Shown in pieces: positions 23,546-35,748 of a DNA stretch of 64,000 nt; position 1 is the first letter of the stretch, and the number at the start of each line of letters is the position of its first letter. The translations under genes were made by a program, and so were the position numbers. The stretch lies in contig JAWZYV010019563.1 in NCBI GenBank assembly GCA_038373885.1, forward strand, positions 372,001-436,000. The letters run 5' to 3'. The stretch comes from Cheiracanthium punctorium (lineage: Eukaryota > Arthropoda > Arachnida > Araneae > Cheiracanthiidae). The notes under the pieces were generated by a model. The model did no database searches. It was not told where the DNA came from and saw nothing but the letters and a program-made list of their open reading frames with translations.

Positions 23546-23808
23546 TGATGAAATTCTCATCAATTCAAACTAGTGTGTTTGCCATTTTATAGCCCAGTGC
23601 TGAAAATAAATGCCGTTCATTGTAAAGAAAAATTTCAAACTTTTCATGCAGATCTACGTAATAAATTATTTTATTTCTTTAAACTTTGTAAACTTAATAA
23701 ATGAAAGAAAGAATGAAATGTTACAAATTTTTCTCATCTTTATCCAGCAGTCCGCCATTTCTTAGAAGAGGAGCCACGCTGTTTAACTTTATTATTTTAT
23801 ATTTTCAG

Positions 23809-24516
23809 ATTTTAATATTCGGTCTCCTAGCAACTACCATAGTTGCAAGTCCCGTCGGACCAGCTGAAGAAGAGGAGGATCTTCCAGTATATACAGAAAA
23901 AGTCATGCCAAATAAACCTACACAAGTTCCAAAGTTCGGTGCTAAAAAAGGTTCTACCGCACCCAAGGCTATACCCGAGAAATTTCCTTTGGAAAACAGA
24001 CAACCGCATGACTATCCCCCGCACACTACATCGACACCAAAGGCTTTCCTCAAGACAACCAAACCGATCCGAGACAACATCCGACCAGTTCGGAGAACCA
24101 AGAAGATCTCTGCGCCACCACTCGGATACAACGAAGTAAAACCCAGCTCCGAAAGTGATTCCGATGACCATTCGCTCAGCTTTTCTGCAGCCAACGGACT
24201 GGGTGTCGAATATGCCCCTGAAGTAGAAGTTCCACCCTCGCACGAAGATCCTGTCGATGATTACAAGCCAGCAGTCCTGCCTCAACGAAATTCCGCATCG
24301 AGGCAAGCTCGCCACCCATTGAGGACGGCACCAAGAGCAATTCCACGTCGAACAGGTGCTGCCGGAGGAAGGATTCAGCATCAGTCTAGCACCGACATCG
24401 GTTCAGCAGTCGGAAATGCCCCTCTGATACAGTACGCCGCTGCCCCGCATAGGTTTGTATCCTCTTCAGCACAGGCAAAGGACATACCGGACTACGGATA
24501 TGCAAGCAATGCTTAC
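23809..24516 (+). CDS. Cuticular protein, internal exon (signal peptide and spacer)
   Basis: This exon opens after a pyrimidine-rich acceptor ending TTTTCAG at 23808 and closes at a strong donor, TAC|GTGAGT, at 24517. It is 708 bases, 236 codons, phase 0 at both ends. Residues 1-14 (ILIFGLLATTIVAS) are the hydrophobic core of a secretion signal, probably cleaved near VAS|PVG. An EEEED acidic patch and a long disordered region rich in Pro, Lys, Arg and Ser follow, ending DYGYASNAY. That spacer resembles the linker before the chitin-binding domain in arthropod cuticle proteins. The start codon is probably in an upstream exon. The frame also stays open back to an ATG at 23701, which would give a 36-residue leader and is less likely. 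Confidence 0.75.
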
Positions 24517-24834
24517 GTGAGTATGGAATGTTTCAATTTCTGCAACTCTTATACTAAATGCTTATTTGAGAAGTACCCATTAGTTTGTATAAGTGCAATA
24601 ACATATTCCTATTTATATGCTGTATTATAAAAATTACCGCCTTATTTTGAACCTTTAGGGATTTAGTCTGTGTATTTAGAATAGGCGCTTCAAGGTCGCA
24701 AGATTTTTCCACTTTTTCCTCTTTCCCCTCTTCGTCGCCATGGTTCCGTCAAATTTCAGATTTTCCGCACATGATTTCGTTATCACAAGGAGAATGCACG
24801 CGATAAATGGGAGAAAACTATCGGTACTCCTTAA

Positions 24835-25344
24835 CCCTTTGAGGCGCAACCCTTTCCCAATGCCGAAAAAAGGGCAGCCGTTGCCATCGCTCGACTTAAC
24901 GACCAGCAAGGTGGCGGACGATCGAAACGTTCATCGCGTGCCACAGATCTAGAGACCCTTTTTTTGACGCAGCTGGCTGTGCCGGTACAGCCTGCTGCGT
25001 CAAAAAAAAAAGGGTCTCTAGATCTGTGGCACGCGATGAACGTTATAGTCCGCCATCTTGCTGGTCGTTAAGTCGAGCGATGGCAACGGCTGTCCTTTTT
25101 ACGGCATTGGGCAATCTATCCAGCTATTCTCGCATTCTTCCATTTGTCAGCAGATGTCAGTGCTGTTAAAAAGGATCGTGACCATTTATTTACGGGAAAG
25201 GACGTGCTAAAAAGTAAAGGATTCTCGTGGAGCTATGTCACCCGCAACTATTTTTATATAAATCAAATCGATTCTTCGTGATTGGCAACACTCAAAACGT
25301 CAGAGTTTGGTGCTCCCAGAGCGGGAACACTGCGCGTTAAAGGG
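24835..25344 (-). mobile_element. piggyBac-like hairpin MITE, copy 5 (full length)
   Basis: TTAA is intact on both sides (24831-24834 and 25345-25348). The ends are CCCTTTGAGGCGCAACCC and, read inward from the right, CCCTTTAACGCGCAG. The hairpin arms (about 24858-24985 and 24986-25112) are more than 100 bases each and nearly identical, meeting at GGCTGTGCCGGTACAGCC. It lies at the start of the large cuticular-gene intron, about 320 bases after the donor. Confidence 0.9.
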
Positions 25345-28300
25345 TTAACTGAGGTATAGAAAAAAAAAAAAAAAGAGTAGGACCGCTCTCTCCCACGAGC
25401 GGCGAGGGGGGAAATGTGACCCTGACGCGCCTATTCTAAATACACAGACTATGTACCAGCCTTATAAAAAAATTCAAGATTACTTAGTTGTTTTCATATT
25501 ACGGGAGTGTAAAGTAATGCTATAATATTTTTCATATAAAAGTCAAACAAATAAATTTTCGGTCAGTTTTTAGTCACAAACAAGATGTGCCTAAACAAAG
25601 GACTCATATTTATTACAAAGCAATCATTTTATAAATAATACTTTTTTCTTTCATGAAAGATGGCTACCCTCCCAGTTTTTTCACGTCCTTTATAAAAAGA
25701 TAGTCCTACGTTTATACTGAAAAAAACTTAATGTGTGAAAATTAACAGCAATCTCTTCAGATTAACGCTAATAATCATTAATAAAAGGAGTTTGGGTTGA
25801 CAGAAGAGAGACTTTATTGCCATTTGGCGCTTTCTAAAATCCTTTGTAAAAAGATGGTTGTAATAAACATTCTTTATTTGCTGCTAAATCTGTTGCATAT
25901 ACTTTCCCAAAATTTTGCGAGACTTCGACCATTTCATTCTTTAGACTTCTTCTGTGTGTGGAGACAATGTCATATTTTTAAAGAAAATTCCTCGTAAAGC
26001 ATAAAAAAAATTACATATTTTTATCATTTGCTCCAACGTGTCCTCACGCGGTTGTAGAACAGAATTTTCAAAATAAAAGTAAATGCCTCTCTTGTGCAGA
26101 AATTGAATTTATAGTTTGCAATGTGATTATACAGATGAAAGGAAATTGATCTCTGCTGTGATTTACAGAAACAAAATAAAAAATATAGAACTTCAATTTA
26201 AGAAATAGAAAAACAAAAGGATTGGCAGCTATTTGAAAATTCAATACATTGAAATCTAACACCTTAAAGCAAATACTGTATACAAATATTTCGAATAGGC
26301 ACTCACGTGAGCTTTTCAACTTTTTCGACTATCTTTGTCATGAACTATAGCCAAAGGGTAATAATTGACGCGAATTTAACTACTTTTTAACATTTAGTTT
26401 CTTAATTTCTATAAGGATGCAGCTGCTAATTTGCATTCATTAGGTTTCTTTAGACTGAATTAGATTCATTACATTTCATGAGTGAGCTTCGGGTAGGTTT
26501 ACTTGTCCGGACATACAAATACTGCCGGTGTCTTAAAAAGGGTTACGACTTATTAAGCAGTTCTAACTTTTTTCAGCTGATTTTTTGTACATTATTTTTA
26601 CATAGGTGGCTCAGTAACAATATACCACAGCTTGGCGACTTTAAGCGTAGTGCCTCATGCAATGTCATATCACAAAAAATCCCTGAACAGGGTATTCATT
26701 AAATTACAGGTGCTTTGTCAAATGTGAAAGTGTCCGCTTCCCCTCGACTTTCTTTAGAAAACCATTTATTTAAAGAATAAAAAATAAAATTACATGAAAC
26801 TAAAGAAAATTTGCTATTCTTGTTTTGAATATGTTATGTGCCGCCCCCCCCTCTAAATTTTGTGTCGTTCTGCATTAAATGATGAATGATTCGAAGTCAG
26901 GCCAAATCAGGAATTTAAAAAAATATATTTATTCTTTTATTTTCAAGTTCTGCATATAGAATCGAGGTCAATTCTGCGATGTGATTTTAGATTTGAGTTT
27001 CATTCTGCTTCCGAAAAAAATTCTGTACTTAATATGCATTTACAGATGCAAATATCGGATCTTACGGCGCTTTCTAATATTTGGCCTTATTTCGGTAAGG
27101 GCTTTGACATATAAGTGTTAAAAGCGACTAATTGACATAAATGCTTTACGCGTTAAAGCAGCTGCAACCTGAAATTGTTTTGCAAGAAGCCAATGACATC
27201 CTGTTTTACTTAACCTCTATTTCAAATTCCTTATTTCATTTATTCGGCTCCCTTACATTGTTCTTATTTATGGGTATAAGTAAATTGGATTATTTAAACT
27301 TATTCAAATATCTTGATAATCATTTTTTAAAATATTATTGAAGCCGTTTAACTAAATTGGAAAAGTAGCTCATTGAAATTTCATCGTTTTAAAGCTGCAT
27401 ATGTTAGCCTCTAAATGAATATTTCTTTGATTTTGGTACCTTTATTTTATCTGTTTGGTCTTTTAGAACCATTGAAGAAGGTAGATAACGCAATGAAAGT
27501 TTTTACTAGCACACAGAAATAACTGTCAAAGACCCTGTACCCAGTAGCATATATGGTCGCAAGCAACAAGGGCACCGTAAAAATACATGTCTTACGTGAA
27601 ATCAAGATTTTCTCTTATTACCAGTGAAAACCTTAATTTACTTAAGAGAAAGCCTTAAATTACTTGATTTTGTAATGTATAGACAATGTTACAGTCGATT
27701 TCATTTCCTTGCTACAAGCAAGGGATTACTGAATAGGAAATATATGTTCCTGTGGGATTCTAAGTTTTTCAAAAATGTTATACGATATTTTGATTTTTAT
27801 TTATTAATTTTCATTGAACCAGCAAAAATATATTAATTCATTTGAAAGTGTGTTCTATGTTAAATTGAATAGCAGGGCAGCTTTTAATTTTAGTGATACG
27901 TGACTTGAATGTTCAAGCTGCGACGAGTATAGTTTACTGACCATTTCTTTTTTCAAATCTATCAGGAAAATAGAATTTTTTCTTAAAGTAGTTTTCCCTA
28001 CCTTATTTTGAATTTTTTTCTAAATAGAAGATCTGTTCAATCTATTGGATCTATTGGAAATAGATTGGATATCTTGGATCTATACAATTAGAAATAAGTT
28101 ACATTGCTCACTTATTTCTAATAGATCACGAATTAAAGTGTGTTTGGGAAGCTCTGTATAGTAAAATATCAAATATTACTATTTCATATTATACATAAGT
28201 TCCGCAAGCAGATTTTCTTTTCATACAGAATACGAAATATTTTATGAGCATAAAAAGTGAACATTTTCACAAGAGAATTAGGGAATGAAATAAGGCCTTG

Positions 28301-30244
28301 CGTGTTTGTAACTTTGTTACAGAATATAATTAAAAGCATTACACAATATTCTTTTTTTATGAAAGACATGACAACTGTTCACTCTCCACTCCTCCATAAT
28401 GAAAGTTGTAAAGCACTTTTGTAAGCACATTTATGGTATCACGTTCATTAACGAAACGTGACATAGATCTCAGGTATCACACCCACGTTCCACATTTTGA
28501 CTACTGTGTTCTCTTGCAGTTTCTTTTCAGGCACGGAGATTTTCCAAGCACACCTGACAATAAATAAATTTACTTAATAAAAATTCGTATTAATTATTTT
28601 TTTACTAAAATTTTAAATTATAAGTAAATACCTAACTAGCACATGTCTTTCAAATTTATTTTACACGATTATATTATTTTTTGTGAAATAATAGGAGCAA
28701 TGAAATTGTGGTTGAGAACGCCTAAAGACAAAAGAAAGATTAATTTGGTTTACATAAAGAAGCATGAAAATCATTTCTGTGTGTGTGTGTGTGTGATTAC
28801 CATTAATTTAATTTCTCAAGTAATTATTTTTGATTAGCATACCAATAGTTTCTTGTTTACATGAGCATGATGAATTTTCGAAATATGTATTGTGCTGAAT
28901 GTAATATTTAACCGTATCTTGATATTTGCAGAATGATTCCTATGAAGATGTAAACATATTTTTTAACACGTTGATGTCTACCATTACTCAAATTAAAAAA
29001 ATTTTTGTTATTGATCCCGAAAAGACATTAGAGTAATTTTATTTTCTGATATTAGTTTTGCAAAAAATAAACTCGATTTTCTCAAAGTGCTTTTGCAAAT
29101 GTTACGCTTTTCATACATATTGTTAGAAACAATATAAATGCATTAATAGTTTAAGATATTGATATTGGAAATGTATTTATCATTGCAGATATAAGCACAT
29201 GTAGGAGAGTGTGGTCGAAATGTCCGGGTGCAAATGTGTTGCAACATATTAAATATTGAAAGAATCATAGAATATTACAAAATAAACAGGTCTCTTGCTG
29301 TTTAAATTCAACATATAACACGAATTTATGCTTTTTGGTTTATGTAGATTCTCGGCTGACTCCAACATTATGAACTATAAATAGCTTTTTTTTATACTTC
29401 ATAAAAACCAATTGTTTAATTTAACTGACTCTTCCATTTCCTTTAAAAGTCTAAATAGCTTCAATGAAATTGAACGAAAATAGAAATTGAAATTACCGAT
29501 CAACCCTAACTAGAACTGAATGGATAGTGCGAAAAGCATATTAATTTATTTTGTGGCAATCCGCAGTTTGACTGTCACCTTGTATCGAAATGGAGTTATG
29601 CTATCACGCGAACTGCAGATGCACACATAAATGAATAACACGGTGACATAATCATTTTCACGAGTGTGGGTGTCTTAGGCGAAGTTATTTCTTTTCTTTT
29701 CTTTTCCCTCAGTAAATCAAAAATTTTAGTCATTTTTTTTTAGGAATTTTCTTTATTTGAAACTTATTGAATCCTTAATAAATTCCTATATATTTATGGT
29801 AGAATCATAGTAGAACATATAAAAAAAAGTGGAGGTTTACATTTGTTCTATGTGACGTTCTTTTAAATAGAAGTAATCGGGTATGGATTTTAAGACATTG
29901 TCAATATAACGTCTACACTCTTAAAATGGAATTACCCTAACTTTCAATCACAAAATTTGAAAAATTTCAAGACATTAAAGATGCGACTAATGACTAACAT
30001 ATCACCACTTTATTAATGAGCAACATGCATACGTAACATGATTTTTTAAAAAGTTAACAAACAAGAAGGAATGTGTGCTATCTTATAAATAAACTAACTG
30101 CCATCGTGTCGAAATACTTTCTAGAAACATGCCTGTCTCAAATTTGAGGTCCAGGTATAAAACATGTTTCTTTTGTAGTGCAAGTTCATTAGGGATGCAT
30201 ATGTACAGTGGTACATGTACGTGCACGGCTTCTGGTAATAATGC

Positions 30245-31590
30245 AGGGGAAGACGGGGCACAATGGAAACAAAATTTACTTTTTTTTTCCTAGCTACAAA
30301 TTTACATGTACAAAAATAAAATTAATGAACACTTTTATCCTACTCTTTTACCCATCTAAATGAATTTTTGTGAGTTTGTACATAGCATTTTCCTATTTAA
30401 AAAATTACAAAAGTTAATTGAAAGTTGTCCGCCAATGTTTCACTGTACCCCAAATAGCGGGGTACAATGGAACACTTAATAACACGTCACAAACACTCAA
30501 ATAATAAGAGCCATCAATCCAATTTCAGCATATATATTTCATGTGCATTTATAATAAACATTAGTGAGACATAAATATGAAATTTAAATGTAAAAAACAA
30601 ATTTAATTAAACAGTTATAGCTTAAGAGGAAAACATAATACTTTTATTAGAGATTGGCCTATGGGCTTTCATTTTATATTAAATTTACTTAAATTGAATT
30701 TAAAAATTAGCATTTCTTCTTTTCTTACTGTACCACCTGAAGGAACAGGAGGTAGTAGTTTTTATACAATTTGAAGTTTTTCAAAAATGTATATTTCCGA
30801 AGAACGCACAAATTGGAATCCTGGACGCAGTCTTTTCACGAACAGAACTTCGCATTCCATTTACTTTAAGTTTATGATTTCCCCAACAGAGTATATTTCT
30901 TTACGTTTAAACTCACTTTTTTTAATTAAAACATAATCGCTTAGAGCGATACTGCTCATAATCTGTTCTGACATAGCTCATAATTTGTACTGTTTGGTTT
31001 GTTTGTTGAGAGGCAAGCTGGATTGTCACCATTTTCCGAGTCTGAAGAAGAAAAAGTACGATTTAAAAACACCTCCTTGTTAACTTTATGTGCTGTCTAT
31101 CTAAATATTTAATTATAAAATGCTTATTTTAAGCGAATATATTCACGCGGGAGTAACGGGATAAATTGAACATATTTCATTGTACCCCCGTCTAAAAGTG
31201 TTTCATTGTACCCCGCATTGAGACTACAAAATAAATAAAATTTTACTAATTTCAAATTTATTTCTTTAATTCTGGCTTTGGTAGTATGAAGACCATAAAG
31301 TGATCACAGTATTTGAAAAACAAATAATTATACCTATCTATGAGAACAAGGAGGTAATACAAAATTACTTTTAGTAATGCAACTCACTTTCAATGCTGAA
31401 AATAAAATAATTGTCTTTTGCTCCTGTAAAATATGTAATTGTCACACAATCACATTTTCCAAATCACATGAGTAACTGGATTATGTACTTATAATACGTA
31501 TGTGAGTTAGAGCTTTGTATGACGAACCTTACTGATTTTAGATAGTATGTTTCATTGAGCCCAGTGTTCCATTGTAGCCCATCTTCCCCT
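30245..31590. mobile_element. Unclassified element with inverted ends and repeated GTACCCCG motif
   Basis: The left end AGGGGAAGACGGGGCACAAT and the right end, read inward, AGGGGAAGATGGGCTACAAT form terminal inverted repeats 1.35 kb apart. Related motifs of the type TTTCATTGTACCCCG occur inside at about 30436, 30458 (inverted), 31174, 31200 and 31548, so the same motif is repeated at least seven times including the ends. The interior is AT-rich with no transposase recognised. The flanks give no clear target duplication, so the superfamily is not assigned. Confidence 0.6.
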
Positions 31591-31816
31591 ACTTATTCAT
31601 AAAAGACCTAAATGAAGAGGAAAGTCGTAACGGGTATAATGTGCCCATCGCTTGCTTTCTTGCACTGGTCCGCTAAGCTCCCTACAGCAAAGAACAGTAC
31701 AGGGGAAAAAAACTGGACACAGAAGAGGAATCTGCGACATTTCATCGTTGCATCGATGAGAACGAACTCGTAAAACCCCGAAATGGACCGTTTTCTCCCT
31801 GCTGCGAGTGAAAATA

Positions 31817-31895
31817 CATGCTCAAATACAAAAAATTTCTCATGGGCGGGGTGGGGGTTGTGACCTTCTTATACTCCCCTTTGGCTACGCCACTG
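31817..31895 (+). mobile_element. hAT-B fragment, right end only
   Basis: AAATTTCTCATGGGCGGGG, then GGGGTTGTGACC, then TTTGGCTACGCCACTG matches the right half of the hAT-B copies at 8073 and 10415. The left end is missing. Confidence 0.6.
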
Positions 31896-33205
31896 GTAAA
31901 CAAACTTAAAAATCTGTTAAATTATAATTATACTTGTTAAAACTTTTCTGCTCTTCTGCTAAATATTGTTGGTTAACTGTTTCCATAACAGTTGAAACTA
32001 TTAAGGTTAATTTTATTTGACAATTATTAATAATTAAATAGTATTTATCGTAGTTCACCATCACAACTAATTTTCGTGTATCATGGCTTTCGGGAGAAAA
32101 CAAATTCAATAATTGCTCTGCCATTAACTCTTATCTAGAATAGCACCTTGGATTACGATGATTTTGGTATCAACCAAGGTATCGCTGACCCGAATAATAT
32201 TCTGCGAATTGGGGGGAAAAAGCTGGGAAAATATATATATGTTCATATGCTGTACTTAATTGTAAAATTAATCAGCGTCTAATTATACGAAAACGCCAAT
32301 AATGAGTTATTTGAAGAAATTTCATTATCAAAAGGTTTTTTTTTCCCTACATAATTTTAGCTAAGGAGGTAGTTACGTAAAACAAATCCTTCAATCGAGG
32401 TTATAAGTTTTGCGTAGACTCTGAGGCGATTGGGTGTGGGAATGAAAATCTGAGCTCAAGGTATTTATTTATTTTTTTTAACCTCCTCAGTGACATATTT
32501 CTAGCTTGTAAAAATGAATGAAAAGTAATTGCATTTCAGAAATTATAGGCTGTCTTGGTAATGTCTATGAATATAATGTAGGCTACACAGGAGTCGGTCT
32601 TACTTTTATTATTTTTTTTTTTTTCTTCTTCAAAAAGAACTATTTATTGGGTGAGCTGCGTCGGAGTAGAACGCAACAGTGCAATAGAAATCTTTTAGAA
32701 AATCACGATCCTGTCAATAGCTCATCGGTCCATTATTGTGTATCTGAGTGTATCATTTTTAAAAGCCTAATTTGTCTTATCAAAAGAATGTCTTGGTCTC
32801 TTGTTAACTTCTTTCCTTGCCAATCATTCCTTTCGTAATTGGACGATGTGTAAAGTGATTAAATCAATGTTGGAATTGAGATTTTTTTAATCTGTATACT
32901 TAGCATATACGTGCGCATGTGTGTATGGGTTCCTAAAGTTTTTGATGAAGACCTCACAAAGAATGTATTATAAAGATTGTCAATGTCATGTTTCTGTTCT
33001 GTACTTTTTTTTAAGTAAAAACTGTTTATCTTTTTAACTCTTATGTAAAACTTGTGCTTTTCACTTTCCCTAAATTCACTTTAATACTTATCTTCAGCAT
33101 CATCAGGATTCGACAAAACCCGTCCGTTTCGCCCAGGACACTAAAGAGTACTCCTTGACTATTAGTTTTTTTTTTTTTTTTTTTTTTTTTCATTTTTCAT
33201 TTATA

Positions 33206-33862
33206 CAGGGTGTCCCTAAAAGGTGGCAACGGGCGTTCATTCTTTATCTGTTAGAGATAAGGGGGCAGTGTAAATTGAAGAAATATTCGAATTAAGGTCA
33301 GAAAAAGTTCCTCTCGTTCATTTTCAAAAAGTTACATTTTTAAAATTTGCATACGACCCCCGTACAAAAAATTCCCAATTAGTAAAATATGCCCCATGCG
33401 ATGTTGATATACAAAATTTCAACCTTTAATCATAAAACGTTTCAGAGATATTTTTAAATAAAGATGATCCGGGGCTATAAATGAATTTAAATATGTACGA
33501 CCCCTGATGTACGTTCATCCTACATGATTTTTCTATTCGAGAGCCATTGAAAAGTGGTTTAAGTCAGCATATTTTTAACTTTCACATCTCTGACAGTTTT
33601 TAAAATATAGCTCTCAAATTTTGTATATCACCTTGTCAGTGTGTATGGGGCGCATTTTACTAACTGGAAATTTTTTTGTACAGGGGTCGTACACTATTTA
33701 AAAAAGTGCAACTCTTTGAAAATGAACGAGAGGAATTTTTTCTTAATAAAGATCTTATTTTCGACCTTATTTTGAATATTTTTTCAACTCACACTGCTCA
33801 CACTGCTACCTTATCTCTAACAGATAAAGCATTAAAGTCCCTTACCACCTTTTTGGGACACC
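33206..33862. mobile_element. Foldback element with long imperfect inverted arms
   Basis: The left end CAGGGTGTCCCTAAAAGGTG pairs with the right end GGTGTCCCAAAAAGGTGG (read inward). Both arms share TTTATCTGTTAGAGATAAGG, AAATATTC, TCCTCTCGTTCATTTTC, a GTACAAAAAATT block and an AGTAAAAT block, so almost the whole 657 bp can fold on itself. The final bases of the right end are lost, so the target duplication cannot be read. It has no coding capacity. A decayed relative starts at 39160. Confidence 0.75.
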
Positions 33863-35051
33863 AAAAAAATAATAATTCAATAAATATGTGCTCCTAAAAA
33901 TGTTTGCTGGCTCCTAAGATTATAGAACTTACATCAGTCCCTGAGTATTGGGGTGGATGCTTGCTTTTCCTATTCGGAATTGTTACTTGTTCACTTTTAA
34001 TGGCTCAAGTATGTTTAGCTTGTATTTCTCGACTGACGAAAATGGAACCTTTCGAAACCCTCTGAGCTGTAATCGAATAACTTAGCGTTTTGTACATTTA
34101 TGAACAAAGCTATTTTAATGTTTGCTAAGTTGAAAAATGTTCATTATTTTCATCTGGCTCTGCTTTAGCTGTCTTTAATAAGAGCTATTTCGATTTTAAC
34201 GGAATTTTTGTTTCTTACTGATATATTTTCGTACTGAAAATGTTATGCAAGTATGTGGCAACAATAGTTCTTTTACAGTTGCATCCAAGGAATTTCAGTA
34301 CATTTGCGACCTCTGAACTGTAATCATTTAAGTGCATTTCAATGACGTCGCTCCATTTAAAGAAACTAACATTAATGCGTTTTACCTAGGTTCATGACAA
34401 CTTGCAATACATCAAAAGACGTTACAGTTTTAAAGACGAATAACGTGAAGGGCGTTAACATTTATATCTTTCAAACTTAGATTTAGAATCATAACTCTCA
34501 TAAATAACGGTATGGAATTTTCGTTTTCAGTAAATAGATGCGAATTTATGCGGAATTTTCTTATAATTGCGAAATATGAGCAATTTGTGAATAGACGCAA
34601 ATTTATGCGAAAATTTCTCAGTTTTTGTAAATAAATGCAAAATATAGCTTTAAAAATTAAGAAAAAACAAAAAAAAAGAAAGTAAATTACGTTAAAGAAT
34701 CTTTCAAATAAGATTCATATCGGACCTATGTCCGAAATTATGATATTCCTTAAAGAATTAGATTATTTAAGCTATCCATTTGTTCACTATTTATGGGACA
34801 AAGTTAGAAGGCTTGAAAGCAACTCTTGAACAGATTAGTCGGGGGATTTGAGCCAAAACACAATGCTGAAAACCTCATCTGAAGAAACTTCCAATAAACT
34901 TTCTTTGCGCATGAAATTAATACAACAAATGAAGCCTATTTTCACATTAGTCAATTATTTACTCATCTGTGGCTGCAAATATGGCCACCTTAAACCCAAG
35001 TATGTTGCTCGAAAGTTTTTCTGAAAATCCTATCTTCAGGGCAATTCTGCA

Positions 35052-35205
35052 AAACTTCGCGTAAATATGGGTTAGGACGGGGCCACGCGAGATCTCGCTT
35101 ACTATCTCGAGTGGCCCCGGTTAGGACCGCTTAGAAAGAACCACGGGGAGGGCAGCCCCCCCCCTCCGTCTAGATCCCCCGTATAGATAATCGGCAGTAT
35201 TGCCA
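35052..35205 (+). repeat. Interspersed repeat R1, interrupted copy
   Basis: CGCGTAAATATGGGTTAGGA, a CCACGGGGAGGGCAG block, CTCCGTCTAGATCCCC and AGATAATCGGCAG follow the R1 order seen at 20235-20327. The repeat is interrupted after GGTTAGGAC by a 40-base palindrome (35079-35118). Confidence 0.6.
35079..35118. mobile_element. 40 bp palindromic insertion with 9 bp duplication
   Basis: Arms GGGGCCACGCGAGAT and, read inward from the right end, GGGGCCACTCGAGAT enclose about ten bases. GGTTAGGAC occurs directly before (35070-35078) and directly after (35119-35127). The two other R1 copies (near 20242 and 50237) read straight through at this point, so this is an insertion with target-site duplication. 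It looks like a minimal remnant of a terminal-inverted-repeat transposon; 8-9 bp duplications fit hAT or Mutator-like elements. Confidence 0.75.
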
Positions 35206-35748
35206 AAATCAAATCAAATCAATCAAAATTAACTTATTGATGGGTACACTAACTTTCATCGCATAATGTTGCAACCAATAAAACCGAAATGAAGATCCCA
35301 ATGTTAAGAACGACTCTTAACACAGTCAAATGTTAAAATTACAACGATGTAGCTTTTAATTAACTTTGAATATAAAGATTTTATAAATAGTTTATGCGAA
35401 TTTCAGCGAATTTTTGTTTTTTTATTTGTGAAAATTCCGTACCTCTACTCAATTGCTATAGAGCATTGATAGAGCGAATTATATTTAATGACGTAATTAC
35501 ATGCAGTCTGTTCGCGTCCAATCCTATAAAAACAGACCCACAAATATCACTTTTTTTGTGTCTAGAGTTAGTTCTCCGCATCGGTTGTCCCGGTTCTGGT
35601 TGACATTTAAAATCCGGAGCAAGAAAAAGATTCTCGATACGGAAGGGGGATCTCCGTCTTTGCAAAGACAGTAACAGACAGATCAATCATTTGTTATGCA
35701 ATAATAGTACATGTACAAATTAGAAAAATTGCGTTGGAACGCTTTTAA

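Noticed and set aside
23701..23808. Start of the cuticular protein at ATG 23701
   Set aside because: The frame is open, but the pyrimidine-rich TTTTCAG at 23808 and the position of the hydrophobic core favour an upstream first exon; kept only as an alternative.
23827..24381. 184-codon open frame on the minus strand opposite the cuticular exon
   Set aside because: It is antisense to an exon with clear signal peptide and splice sites, and its translation has no recognisable motif; it is a shadow frame.
32518..32838. 106-codon open frame with a poly-Phe run
   Set aside because: The Phe run comes from a T-rich stretch and no domain is recognisable; it sits in the intron.
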